Assembly: GCA_964631175.1 (NCBI GenBank)
Contig: CAZVWH010000112.1
Span: 1-8,761 of the forward strand
DNA from: CAZVWH01 sp964631175
GTDB lineage: Bacteria; Planctomycetota; Phycisphaerae; Sedimentisphaerales; Anaerobacaceae
Length of the DNA: 8,761 nucleotides
Direction of reading: 5' to 3'
A program made the position numbers and the translations under genes. Under the pieces are notes generated by a model. The model saw only the letters and a program-made list of their open reading frames with translations, ran no database searches and was not told the DNA's origin. How positions within the stretch are numbered: position 1 is the stretch's first letter; each line of letters begins with the position of its first letter. Below are positions 1 through 6,077 of this stretch, piece by piece.

Positions 1-94
1 AAAAAACAGATTTCTCGACTCGCCTTTCGGCTCGCTCGGAATGACATTCTGAACTCTTTTTAACAGAGCAAGCCTATAATAAAACCTTTTTATC

Positions 95-177
95 GTCACC
101 CCGAGCGAAGCCGAGGGGTCAACTAAAAAGCTATTTTATCAGATTCCTCGACCCACCTTCGGCGGGCTCGAAATGAC
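95..177. repeat. Palindromic element, GTCACCCCGAGCGAAGC type
   Basis: An 83-bp segment begins GTCACCCCGAGCGAAG and ends GGGCTCGAAATGAC, giving GTCA...TGAC ends. The right arm (146-177) resembles the partial element at 1-45, which also ends in a CTCG-rich stretch followed by AATGAC. The internal arms are imperfectly complementary. Probably a non-autonomous dispersed repeat. Confidence 0.55.
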
Positions 178-234
178 AGTTATGGCGTTTTCAACGGAGC
201 AAGTGTCTAACAAAATGGTATATGCTATGTAACT

Positions 235-309
235 GTCATTCCCGCGGAAGCGGGAATCCATTCTTTTGTGTTTTTTCCGGACTCCCGCCCCCGCCTGCGC
301 GGGGGTGAC
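235..309. repeat. Palindromic element, GTCATTCCCGCGGAAGCGGGAAT type
   Basis: A 75-bp segment opens with GTCATTCCCGCG, a short GAA loop and the complementary GCGGGAAT. It closes with a second GC-rich hairpin and GGGGGTGAC. Its last 18 bp (294-311) are repeated with two differences at 313-330, a 19-bp-period duplication that extends the right end. The general form is a common dispersed repeat in bacterial genomes. Confidence 0.65.
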
Positions 310-394
310 AACCCTGCGCGGGAGTAACAAACATCAAATCGTAATATTTATTTTGTTAGAGCCTTGCTCTGTTGAAGACATTAGGCCTGGGTTC

Positions 395-512
395 GTCATT
401 GCGAGCGAAGCGAAGCCGCTGGGATGGCTTGCGCCACAATCTCAAATGAAACGATGGCTTTTTTCGCCCACCAGGCAGGAGATTGCCACGGCCCTACGGG
501 CCTCGCAATGAC
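395..512. repeat. Palindromic element, GTCATTGCGAGCGAAGCGAAGC type
   Basis: A 118-bp segment has 11-bp terminal inverted repeats, GTCATTGCGAG at the left and CTCGCAATGAC at the right. Inside these is a second inverted pair, CAATCTC near 448 and GAGATTG near 480. This is the classic shape of a short non-autonomous inverted-repeat element. No coding capacity is visible. Confidence 0.7.
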
Positions 513-541
513 TTTTGCAGAGGTTCTCAACAGAGCATTAG

Positions 542-583
542 AGCCTCTAAGCAAAGCGAAAGTAAACCGTAGAGGCTTTTTTT
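542..583 (+). terminator. Terminator-like hairpin on the plus strand
   Basis: AGCCTCTA (542-549) pairs perfectly with TAGAGGCT (570-577) and is followed by a run of seven T residues (577-583), as in an intrinsic terminator. The 20-nt loop is long for one. No plus-strand gene lies upstream within the window, so it would serve a transcript entering from the left. On the minus strand, the direction of gpsA, no T-run follows. Confidence 0.45.
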
Positions 584-661
584 AAGATAGGCAGGAAAAA
601 AGAAGTTTATAGGCTGTTATGAGCTTGTCTTATGCTCGTATTTGTAGATTCATTCAGGTCT

Positions 662-1738
662 TTATTCAGCCTTGAGCCGACGTTTCATTAGCTCGTCGAT
701 TGCCTTGCGGACGGGCTTATCCTCAAACAGAACTTCATAGACTGCTTGTGTAATCGGCATCTCAACATCGTATTTAGCAGCCAAAGCAACGACCGATTTG
801 CACGTGGCGACGCCTTCAACGACCGATTCGGTCGCACTTTGCGCCTGCTGGAGAGTTTGACCTTTGCCAATCCTTTCGCCGAGCGAGCGGTTTCTGCCCT
901 TTGGTGAAATGCAGGTCGTCACCAGGTCGCCGAGGCCGGCTAATCCGGCGAAGGTCGCAGACCTGGCTCCCATCGCAACGCCTAACCGAGAAATTTCAGC
1001 AAGTCCCCTGGTCAGAAGAGCAGCCTTTGCGTTATCGCCGGCCCCTACGCCGTCTATAATCCCCGCTGCTATAGCGATGATATTTTTGCAGGCAGCAGCT
1101 AATTCAACGCCGACGATATCAGTATTGGTATAAACGCGCAGCCAGGGACAGTTGAATGTGTATTGAATGCGTTTGGCCAATTCCTCATCTGCTGCTGCCG
1201 CGCAGGCGGTCGCTGGAAGCCTTCTGGCCAGCTCATCCGCAATGGTCGGCCCACTGAGCACAGCATATCTCGTCGCTCGTTTTTCAAGCAGAACATCGTC
1301 TATTATCTGAGTCGGACGCAAAAGCGTATCATTCTCGATACCCTTGGCGACCGAGATAATAGCAACAGCGCTGGGAACGTAGTCCTTCAGCCTGCTCCAA
1401 ATCCGACGCATAAATTGACACGGCACAGCAGAAATGATTAAGTCGGCGCCGGCCATTATGCGCGCGTCCTCAGGTTCGAATATAAGAGCATCGGGTAGCT
1501 TGTAGCCTGGCAGAAATTTTTTATTTTCTCGGCTCTGTGCAATCTCAGCCAACTGCCGGCGGTCATAACCCCACATCTTGATTTCGTGCTTTGTTGCTCG
1601 TTGCTTTTCGCAGAGCAGCATAGCCAAAACGCTGCCCATTCCGCCATCGCCTATGATGGAAATGCTCTCGAATCCCTTTGCTTGCGGCTCGCCAATCGCG
1701 GCTCGTGATTCATCTGGTTTACAATTCATAGTTTGCAT
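662..1738 (-). CDS. gpsA: NAD(P)-dependent glycerol-3-phosphate dehydrogenase
   Basis: This cytoplasmic enzyme interconverts dihydroxyacetone phosphate and sn-glycerol 3-phosphate with NAD(P)H, supplying the phospholipid backbone. The 358-residue protein has a Rossmann dinucleotide site GDGGMG at 30-35, KGIE at 132-135 and SGPTIADEL at 162-170, the family's SGPSFA-type motif. It also has the catalytic-lysine segment KNIIAIAAG at 218-226, GDNAKAALLTRG at 234-245 and GLGDLVTTC at 268-276 followed by RNR. It is slightly longer than the usual 330-340 residues because of about 25 non-conserved residues before the Rossmann strand. The first ATG (1738) directly follows a promoter-like -10 box and has no Shine-Dalgarno site. 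The ATG three codons later (1729) is an equally good or better start. It is divergent from the Nudix gene. Function is very secure; the start is not. Confidence 0.97.
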   Translation of the reverse strand: MQTMNCKPDESRAAIGEPQAKGFESISIIGDGGMGSVLAMLLCEKQRATKHEIKMWGYDRRQLAEIAQSRENKKFLPGYKLPDALIFEPEDARIMAGADLIISAVPCQFMRRIWSRLKDYVPSAVAIISVAKGIENDTLLRPTQIIDDVLLEKRATRYAVLSGPTIADELARRLPATACAAAADEELAKRIQYTFNCPWLRVYTNTDIVGVELAAACKNIIAIAAGIIDGVGAGDNAKAALLTRGLAEISRLGVAMGARSATFAGLAGLGDLVTTCISPKGRNRSLGERIGKGQTLQQAQSATESVVEGVATCKSVVALAAKYDVEMPITQAVYEVLFEDKPVRKAIDELMKRRLKAE

Positions 1739-1767
1739 ATTAAAACAGCCAAAACCGACAACGTCAA
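1739..1767 (-). promoter_or_regulatory. Sigma70-like promoter abutting the gpsA start
   Basis: On the minus strand TTGACG (1767-1762) is followed by exactly 17 nt and then TTTAAT (1744-1739). Each box matches its consensus at five of six positions. The -10 box touches the first ATG of gpsA (1738), so transcription would be expected to begin about 6-7 nt further on. That is inside the reading frame and just ahead of the second ATG (1729), implying a leaderless or nearly leaderless mRNA. This is a motif match only. Confidence 0.45.
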
Positions 1768-1908
1768 CGAATATGCCCGTTCTTTATAGCGTGATTATGA
1801 AGGACGAATTTCAGCCCTTTTCCAGCCTTAACGGGATTTTATCTTGCCTTTGCCGCAATACCAACCATAATAAAGCCGGCTAAACTTTTTAGTAATGTTT
1901 CTATAAAT

Positions 1909-1927
1909 CGGCTGCCGGGGGCAGCCG
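1909..1927. other. Perfect GC-rich hairpin in the gpsA-Nudix intergenic region
   Basis: CGGCTGCC (1909-1916) and GGCAGCCG (1920-1927) form an 8-bp stem around a GGG loop. No T-run follows on either strand, so it is not a typical intrinsic terminator. It lies about 107 nt upstream of the Nudix start and could be a leader structure or a repeat fragment. The rest of this 295-bp divergent intergenic region holds the gpsA promoter candidate and the Nudix ribosome binding site. Confidence 0.35.
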
Positions 1928-2019
1928 GAGGATCAGCCTGTAATATTTTCAATGAAGCGATACGTCGGCAAGTTTTATGGTAGCCTTCAAACGCACTGGA
2001 TAATCGTCGCAATACTAAC

Positions 2020-2026
2020 AAAGGAG
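2020..2026 (+). promoter_or_regulatory. Shine-Dalgarno site of the Nudix gene
   Basis: AAAGGAG ends 7 nt before the ATG at 2034. It is one of the two clear ribosome binding sites in the window and fixes this start. Confidence 0.7.
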
Positions 2027-2033
2027 CAGCCGT

Positions 2034-2696
2034 ATGGCTCAAGATGAACAGGTACTCGTTGTTGAGCGAAAAGTCATCGAACAGATAGGGATGTTCCACG
2101 GACTGGCATTTGACGTGGATCGTTATCTCCGTAAGATATTTTTACAGGGTGTTGCTCGTTTTATGTCGAGGCCGCAAGCCGAAAAGGATCCCGCCTATAA
2201 GCAGATTATTCCATACGTTATCATGGCTTATGACGGTAAGTACCTCAGCTATGTTAGGGGAAAGCGAGCGGGCGAGAAGCGGCTTGTCGCCCGCAGGTCT
2301 ATCGGCATAGGAGGCCATATAAATCCCGGCGATTGTCTGCCTTTATTCAATGCCGACTTTTATGAAACCTACATAACCGCCGTAGAGCGCGAGGTAGCTG
2401 AGGAAGTGTCTGTGGAAGCGAACCACACGGATATAATTGTTGCTTTGCTCAATGATGATTCTAATGAGGTCGGAAGTGTGCACCTCGGAATAGTTCACTA
2501 CTGGAGGCTGGATGCTTCTGGGGTAAGCAAACGAGAGCAGATGATTAGCCGGATTTCTTTTATGACACCTGCTGAATTACACGATGTCCGGGATACCTTG
2601 GAGACGTGGTCGGGCTTGTGCCTCGACGGCCTTGCCAAAATGGAAAAAATCGCACAATCGGGACTAAAGCCGGATGCTTCACTCAGAAAGCAGTAA
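2034..2696 (+). CDS. Nudix (MutT-like) phosphohydrolase family protein
   Basis: This 220-residue soluble protein has the core of a Nudix box: GIGGHI at 91-96 and REVAEEVSV at 119-127, with the metal-binding R-E..E-E residues R119, E120, E123 and E124 intact. Nudix enzymes hydrolyse nucleoside diphosphates linked to another moiety; the substrate here is unknown. Two features are atypical. About 12 extra residues separate the GG loop from the REVAEE helix, and the usual glycine near the end of the box is S126. The sequence style (VLVV near the N-terminus, DPAYKQIIPYV at 52-62, then LSYVRGKR and the long Nudix loop) recalls the predicted MutT-type phosphoesterases of COG4112, an assignment from memory. 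There is no signal peptide or membrane segment. It is the only plus-strand gene, divergent from gpsA and convergent with the PTPS gene. Fold assignment is good; substrate is open. Confidence 0.85.
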   Translation: MAQDEQVLVVERKVIEQIGMFHGLAFDVDRYLRKIFLQGVARFMSRPQAEKDPAYKQIIPYVIMAYDGKYLSYVRGKRAGEKRLVARRSIGIGGHINPGDCLPLFNADFYETYITAVEREVAEEVSVEANHTDIIVALLNDDSNEVGSVHLGIVHYWRLDASGVSKREQMISRISFMTPAELHDVRDTLETWSGLCLDGLAKMEKIAQSGLKPDASLRKQ

Positions 2697-2738
2697 GAGA
2701 AATTTGCTGTTTTTAGCGAATTCTATGAGCGGCTCCAA

Positions 2739-2752
2739 TCCGCCATGGCGGA
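2739..2752. repeat. 14-bp perfect palindrome between convergent genes
   Basis: TCCGCCATGGCGGA is a perfect palindrome 43 bp past the Nudix stop, in the 193-bp gap before the end of the PTPS gene. No T-run follows on either strand, so termination is unlikely. The rest of the gap is AT-rich and shows nothing recognisable. Confidence 0.5.
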
Positions 2753-2889
2753 CTAACACACTATCTTTTATATACTTATACCAATAAATTCACTCTTCGC
2801 AAAGTAACATTGGTGGGCTGCATATAAGTCATATCTGGTTTTATAATAAAGATTACAGCTTAAAGAGCAGATTCTTTGGAGATGGCAAT

Positions 2890-3708
2890 TTATCCGTAGT
2901 ATGAGCAGTAGGTCCTATCTGTTTCCCAGACTGTAATGCAGTGCAGCGTCGCATGCCCGAATCTCCCGATGAGTTTATTCCACGCGAAAGATGCGATATT
3001 TTCAACGGTGGGATTGGTCTTACCAAACTCAGGGACATCGGCATTCAAGTTCTTGTGATCCACAATTTTTATAAGCTTATCATCAATTATCTTCTCGAAA
3101 TTACCTATCGAAAGGCCGCCTTGGCCTACCGGTGCTTTTATCGTAACCTCAACTACATAGTTATGTCCATGGCCGGTAGGGTTTGCACACTTGCCGAACA
3201 CATCAAAATTTCGCTGCTCGGTGAAACTATCATTCCACAGCTTGTGCATAGCTGCAAATTCAAACTTCTCGCTAAAGTAAATCATCACAAAATCCTTTGA
3301 ATCTTGCCTGTCGGCAGACAGGTCTATCGCCACCTCTCTAAAAGGATTTAGCTTCAAGCTCAACTTGCTCAGTCGAGCCTTGCCGAACTTATCAGCCAAT
3401 CGGCTCCAGGCTGACCTTAAAAGCTCCGCAATTTGAAAAAGCCCAATATGTTTAGCCTGTTGAAAATCTGCTCTTATTCGCTCGGCGAAAATCGGCACAG
3501 CCGATTCGCGGATGTGCCTATCAATGTCGCTGACGTTGACGACAAATCCGGTGCTCGGCTCAACATCACCTGTCAGCTCCACAGATAATTCGATAAATAT
3601 TGATAGTCCCTCGCCTGCCGGCTTAGAGGAAAATGAATTACAGCCAATGCTGTCCTGCGATAGGAATGGATTAATCGAAAATCGCACTTGCCTGGCTAAT
3701 GTGTGCAT
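2890..3708 (-). CDS. Two-domain 6-pyruvoyltetrahydropterin synthase-like protein
   Basis: The C-terminal half (about 140-272) is a complete PTPS/COG0720 domain. Zinc ligands are H155 (FAAMH), H180 and H182 (HGHNY), with catalytic C174, D217-H218 (DHKNL), PTVEN at 233-237 and the pterin-binding E262 in WETD. Cysteine and HGH are spaced C-x5-HGH, which family studies link to PTPS-II enzymes making 6-pyruvoyltetrahydropterin from dihydroneopterin triphosphate; QueD enzymes have C-x3-HGH. The N-terminal half (about 1-135) looks like a second, degenerate copy: it has similar strand patterns (FSINPF at 10-15, GFVVNVSDID at 54-63) but none of the metal or catalytic residues. Single-domain members are about 120-150 residues, so 272 fits a fusion. 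folE, which makes the substrate, lies directly upstream. No Shine-Dalgarno site is evident. A QueD-like role cannot be excluded. Confidence 0.88.
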   Translation of the reverse strand: MHTLARQVRFSINPFLSQDSIGCNSFSSKPAGEGLSIFIELSVELTGDVEPSTGFVVNVSDIDRHIRESAVPIFAERIRADFQQAKHIGLFQIAELLRSAWSRLADKFGKARLSKLSLKLNPFREVAIDLSADRQDSKDFVMIYFSEKFEFAAMHKLWNDSFTEQRNFDVFGKCANPTGHGHNYVVEVTIKAPVGQGGLSIGNFEKIIDDKLIKIVDHKNLNADVPEFGKTNPTVENIASFAWNKLIGRFGHATLHCITVWETDRTYCSYYG

Positions 3709-3720
3709 AACAAACTATTT

Positions 3721-3736
3721 ATTTACCGCGGTAAAT
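3721..3736. promoter_or_regulatory. 16-bp perfect palindrome upstream of the PTPS gene (candidate operator)
   Basis: ATTTACCGCGGTAAAT is a perfect palindrome 13-28 nt upstream of the PTPS start codon. It falls between a weak TTGCAT -35-like box (3740-3735) and a poor TAGTTT -10-like box (3717-3712). Its length, central CGCG and location fit the binding site of a dimeric repressor. The factor is unknown, and the dispersed palindromes nearby make a repeat origin possible. Confidence 0.35.
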
Positions 3737-3758
3737 GCAATAAATAATCCCGCATGGA

Positions 3759-3819
3759 CCCCCCAATAAATTGGGGGGCTAAACATAAATAATATTTAGC
3801 TCCGCAACTTACTGCGGGG
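3759..3819. repeat. Three-hairpin 3'-end repeat after folE (copy 1)
   Basis: Read on the minus strand, ACAACCCC begins close after the folE stop. Hairpin a pairs 3801-3806 with 3813-3818 around a 6-nt loop. Hairpin b pairs GGGGCTAAA (3775-3783) with TTTAGCTCC (3795-3803). Hairpin c pairs CCCCCCAA (3759-3766) with TTGGGGGG (3771-3778). Hairpin b shares bases with both a and c, so either a plus c, or b alone, can form. No U-run follows, so it is not a classical intrinsic terminator. It matches the copy after the permease gene and, in part, the one after pepA. Confidence 0.6.
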
Positions 3820-3825
3820 TTGTTT

Positions 3826-4401
3826 CTACTTATGCATTAGGCTCAGAATTTCACTTCTGCTTTTCGGGTCTCTTCTAAATATTCCGCGAAGTGCCGATGT
3901 CACCATCGCCGAGCCGGGCTTTTTAATGCCACGAATGGTCATACAGCTATGCGACGCCTCCAGCACCACCGCGGCACCCTGCGGCTTTAAGCTGTCCATT
4001 AAAAAATCAGCTATCTGATAGGTGAGCCTTTCCTGAGACTGCAAACGACGGGCGAAACAGTCCACGATACGAGCAAGCTTGCTGACGCCCAATATTTTGC
4101 CCTTGGGTAAATAAGCAACGTGAGCTGAGCCGATAAAGGGCAGCAAATGGTGCTCGCATATACTGTAAAAAGGTATGTCACGCAGCAGAACAATCTCGTC
4201 ATAGTTTTCGGTAAAGACACTGCGAAGATGCTCTTTAGGGTCTTCGTAAGCGCCGGCTAAAAGCTCAGCGTACATCCTTGCGACACGCTCCGGCGTTTTC
4301 CTAAGCCCCTCACGATCGACATCCTCGCCGACCGCCAATAGAATTTCCTTAACCGCGTTGCATATTCTTTCAGAATCCACTTTGCTGACTTTTCGTTTCA
4401 T
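3826..4401 (-). CDS. folE: GTP cyclohydrolase I
   Basis: This cytosolic homodecameric enzyme converts GTP to 7,8-dihydroneopterin triphosphate, the first step to folate and other pterins. The 191-residue protein is a full-length bacterial-type FolE. Zinc ligands are C82 and H85 in CEHHLLPF and C153 in SHSCM. The catalytic histidine H151, the SKLARIVD segment at 107-114, RLQSQERLT at 119-127 and TIRGIKKPGSAMVTSALRG at 155-173 are all present. The start is the ATG at 4401; the preceding GAAGA is at best a weak Shine-Dalgarno site. It lies 122 nt from pepA, with a hairpin between them, and 117 nt ahead of the PTPS-like gene that uses its product. It may therefore serve a tetrahydropterin branch as well as folate. 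Nothing is missing or truncated. Confidence 0.98.
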   Translation of the reverse strand: MKRKVSKVDSERICNAVKEILLAVGEDVDREGLRKTPERVARMYAELLAGAYEDPKEHLRSVFTENYDEIVLLRDIPFYSICEHHLLPFIGSAHVAYLPKGKILGVSKLARIVDCFARRLQSQERLTYQIADFLMDSLKPQGAAVVLEASHSCMTIRGIKKPGSAMVTSALRGIFRRDPKSRSEILSLMHK

Positions 4402-4488
4402 GTCTTCGGCTTTCTGTTAATTGGTTAATTTGAATCTACAGATACACATACCGCTCTCTCACGGTCGCGGCTCTGTCTCGAGCATTTG

Positions 4489-4513
4489 GAAAAGCCCCGA
4501 ATTTATTCGGGGG
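4489..4513 (-). terminator. Hairpin terminator after pepA (short copy of the 3'-end repeat)
   Basis: On the minus strand, starting 10 nt after the pepA stop, CCCCGAAT (4512-4505 read in reverse) pairs with its complement at 4502-4495 around a very small loop and is followed by CTTTTCC. This fits a modest intrinsic terminator for pepA, or for prfB-pepA. It opens with the same ACAACCCC sequence found after folE and the permease gene. Confidence 0.55.
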
Positions 4514-4523
4514 TTGTACATTT

Positions 4524-6062
4524 TCACCTCAAATCTGCCAGATTTATGAGATAAGTAGTCAACAACCTGACTCCGAATCCGCTGGAGCCTTCTGCTGTAA
4601 AAGCCGAGGGCTTCTCGAACATTTCCACACCGGCGATATCCAGATGGGCCCACTTCGCGTCGCCTACGAACTGTCTTAAGAACGCTGCTGCCGTGCAGGC
4701 TCCGCCCCATCTGCTTCCTATATTTTTAAGGTCCGCAATCTTGCTTTTCATCTCCTCTGCATACTCATCGCCGCTGGGCATGGGCCAGACATTTTCTCCA
4801 CTTTCCTCCGCTGCTCTCTGCAATTGCTTGATTAGCTTCTCATCGTTGCCCATCAGTCCAGCCATATATTTGCCGAGAGCGACGTGACATGCGCCGGTTA
4901 GTGTTGCCACATCAATGATGACATCGCAGTTCTGCTTTACCGCGTAATTCAGTCCGTCGCAGAGTATCATTCTTCCCTCGGCATCGGTATTTTGTACCTC
5001 AACGGTTTTGCCGCTGAAAGTTGTGATGATGTCGCCGGGCCGATAGCTTGAGCCGCTCGGCAAGTTTTCCGCAGATGGAATTACGGCTAATACGTTCAAT
5101 GGCAGTTGCAGCTCTGCCACGGCTTTCATAGTGCCAAGAACCGTGATGCCGCCGGTTTTGTCCAGCTTCATCTCTTCCATTTTAGCAGCCGGCTTAATGC
5201 TTATTCCGCCGGAATCGAACGTTATCGCCTTACCCACCAGAGCCACCGTATGCAGTTTATTTACGGCCTTTCCGGCTGGGCTATATTTCAAGATGATAAA
5301 TCTCGGCTTATTTTGTGAGCCTGAACCTACCGCCAGCACGCCGCCCATGCCTTTCGCAGCCATCTGCTTTTCATCGAAAACCGTACAGGCCAAGTTTTTA
5401 TTGCCGTGAGCCAATTCTTTTGCGGTCTCGGCCAATTTAGCTGGGCTTATCACATTGGCCGGCCGATTCGCTAACGTCCGTGCGTAGCTTTGCGCTCTTC
5501 CGATGATAACACCACAGTTAACGCCTTTGTTTAACTTTTTTGTTTTAGCCGAGTCGGAATCAATCACCTCAACTTTAAGCCAATCCAATCTTCCGTCATC
5601 GCTTGCAGTGACAAATTCATCATAGCGGTAGCTGCCAAGAAAAATCCCTTCACCGCAGGATCGCCCCACGGCGGACAAATCAAACCTTCCGCCAAATGCT
5701 TTATGCAGTGCAAGACAGACGGTTCCAATCTTTGTTTCCACCGCTTTCATCGCTGTGTTAGCCGCCGCCTTGCGAATCGTATCCAGCGTAGCTTTTTTCT
5801 TCTCACCCAGGCCGACCAGCAGGACCCTCTTCGCTCCTATCTTGTCATTGCCGTAAACAATTGAATTGGTTCCCTCTTTAGCCTTGAAATCGCCTGATTT
5901 AATCAGCAGCTCAATCGCACCGTCGAGCTTGCTATCGAGCTGGCTGGTTAGTCTATCCAGCCCTTCAGCGTCGGAAAATAATCCTACTGCCAGCAGGTCT
6001 GTTTTACACCTGCTGAAATCCACGTTTCGGGTTTTTACCTCAACATTGATAATCTTTTTCAT
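4524..6062 (-). CDS. pepA: Leucyl aminopeptidase (M17 family, cytosol aminopeptidase)
   Basis: This two-zinc (or Mn) exopeptidase removes N-terminal residues, preferring leucine, in cytosolic peptide turnover; family members form hexamers. The protein has 512 residues, close to the 503 of E. coli PepA. The N-terminal half (about 1-170) is the variable macro-like domain and the C-terminal half is catalytic. Expected metal ligands are K278 and D283 in VGKAITFDSGG, D301 in KLDKTGG, and D360 and E362 in the M17 signature NTDAEGRM at 358-365. The catalytic lysine is K290 and the catalytic arginine R364. D301 sits in DKTGG rather than the common DMSGA, keeping the aspartate. The ATG at 6062 is preceded by AGGAAGG with 8-nt spacing. 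prfB ends 61 nt upstream, so co-transcription is likely. In E. coli PepA is also a DNA-binding cofactor; nothing here tests that. Confidence 0.97.
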   Translation of the reverse strand: MKKIINVEVKTRNVDFSRCKTDLLAVGLFSDAEGLDRLTSQLDSKLDGAIELLIKSGDFKAKEGTNSIVYGNDKIGAKRVLLVGLGEKKKATLDTIRKAAANTAMKAVETKIGTVCLALHKAFGGRFDLSAVGRSCGEGIFLGSYRYDEFVTASDDGRLDWLKVEVIDSDSAKTKKLNKGVNCGVIIGRAQSYARTLANRPANVISPAKLAETAKELAHGNKNLACTVFDEKQMAAKGMGGVLAVGSGSQNKPRFIILKYSPAGKAVNKLHTVALVGKAITFDSGGISIKPAAKMEEMKLDKTGGITVLGTMKAVAELQLPLNVLAVIPSAENLPSGSSYRPGDIITTFSGKTVEVQNTDAEGRMILCDGLNYAVKQNCDVIIDVATLTGACHVALGKYMAGLMGNDEKLIKQLQRAAEESGENVWPMPSGDEYAEEMKSKIADLKNIGSRWGGACTAAAFLRQFVGDAKWAHLDIAGVEMFEKPSAFTAEGSSGFGVRLLTTYLINLADLR

Positions 6063-6070
6063 TTTTCAAA

Positions 6071-6077
6071 CCTTCCT
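6071..6077 (-). promoter_or_regulatory. Shine-Dalgarno site of pepA
   Basis: On the minus strand AGGAAGG ends 8 nt before the ATG of pepA. Its first bases belong to the end of a tandem repeat (6075-6094), so the repeat directly borders and partly forms the ribosome binding site. Confidence 0.65.

Larger units (their letters stand above)
1..540. repeat. Gene-free cluster of small palindromic repeat elements
   Basis: No credible gene lies here; the short open frames run through repeat DNA. The region holds four different short elements, each bounded by GTCA at the left and TGAC at the right: the tail of one at 1-45, then 95-177, 235-309 and 395-512. Between and after them lie four copies of an unrelated short repeat with core AACAGAGCA. 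Elements starting GTCATTCCCGCG and GTCATTGCGAGCG are of a kind seen dispersed in many bacterial genomes and usually regarded as non-autonomous, MITE-like or REP-like repeats. No transposase is present. Confidence 0.75.
55..556. repeat. Four dispersed copies of an AACAGAGCA repeat
   Basis: Copies start near 55 (plus), 187 (plus) and 523 (plus), with one in reverse orientation at 342-380. The best-conserved part reads TTCAACAGAGCAAG, then two variable bases, then TCTAACAAAAT. The copies at 187 and 342-380 agree across almost all of this. The copy at 523 diverges after AACAGAGCA and runs into the hairpin at 542-583. Three copies occupy the spacers between the palindromic elements and the fourth follows the last one. 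Confidence 0.6.

Noticed and set aside
266..511. An 81-codon plus-strand frame and a 63-codon minus-strand frame at 139-330 as possible small genes
   Set aside because: Both are translated palindromic repeats; the peptides (ACAGVT, IASEAK, RFRGND types) are typical false genes made by such elements.
1..540. CRISPR array
   Set aside because: The palindromes differ from each other, spacer lengths are irregular, one repeat copy is inverted, and there are no cas genes.
1909..1927. Intrinsic terminator between gpsA and the Nudix gene
   Set aside because: The stem is strong, but no T-run follows on either strand, and the genes are divergent, so none is needed there.
2941..3300. A 119-codon open frame on the plus strand
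   Set aside because: It lies antisense to the zinc- and active-site region of the PTPS gene, which is clearly the real coding strand.
2890..3708. QueD (queuosine) assignment and a preQ1 riboswitch upstream
   Set aside because: Motif spacing is C-x5-HGH rather than C-x3-HGH, the neighbour is folE, and I see no preQ1 aptamer-like sequence in 3709-3825. QueD-like function is not fully excluded.
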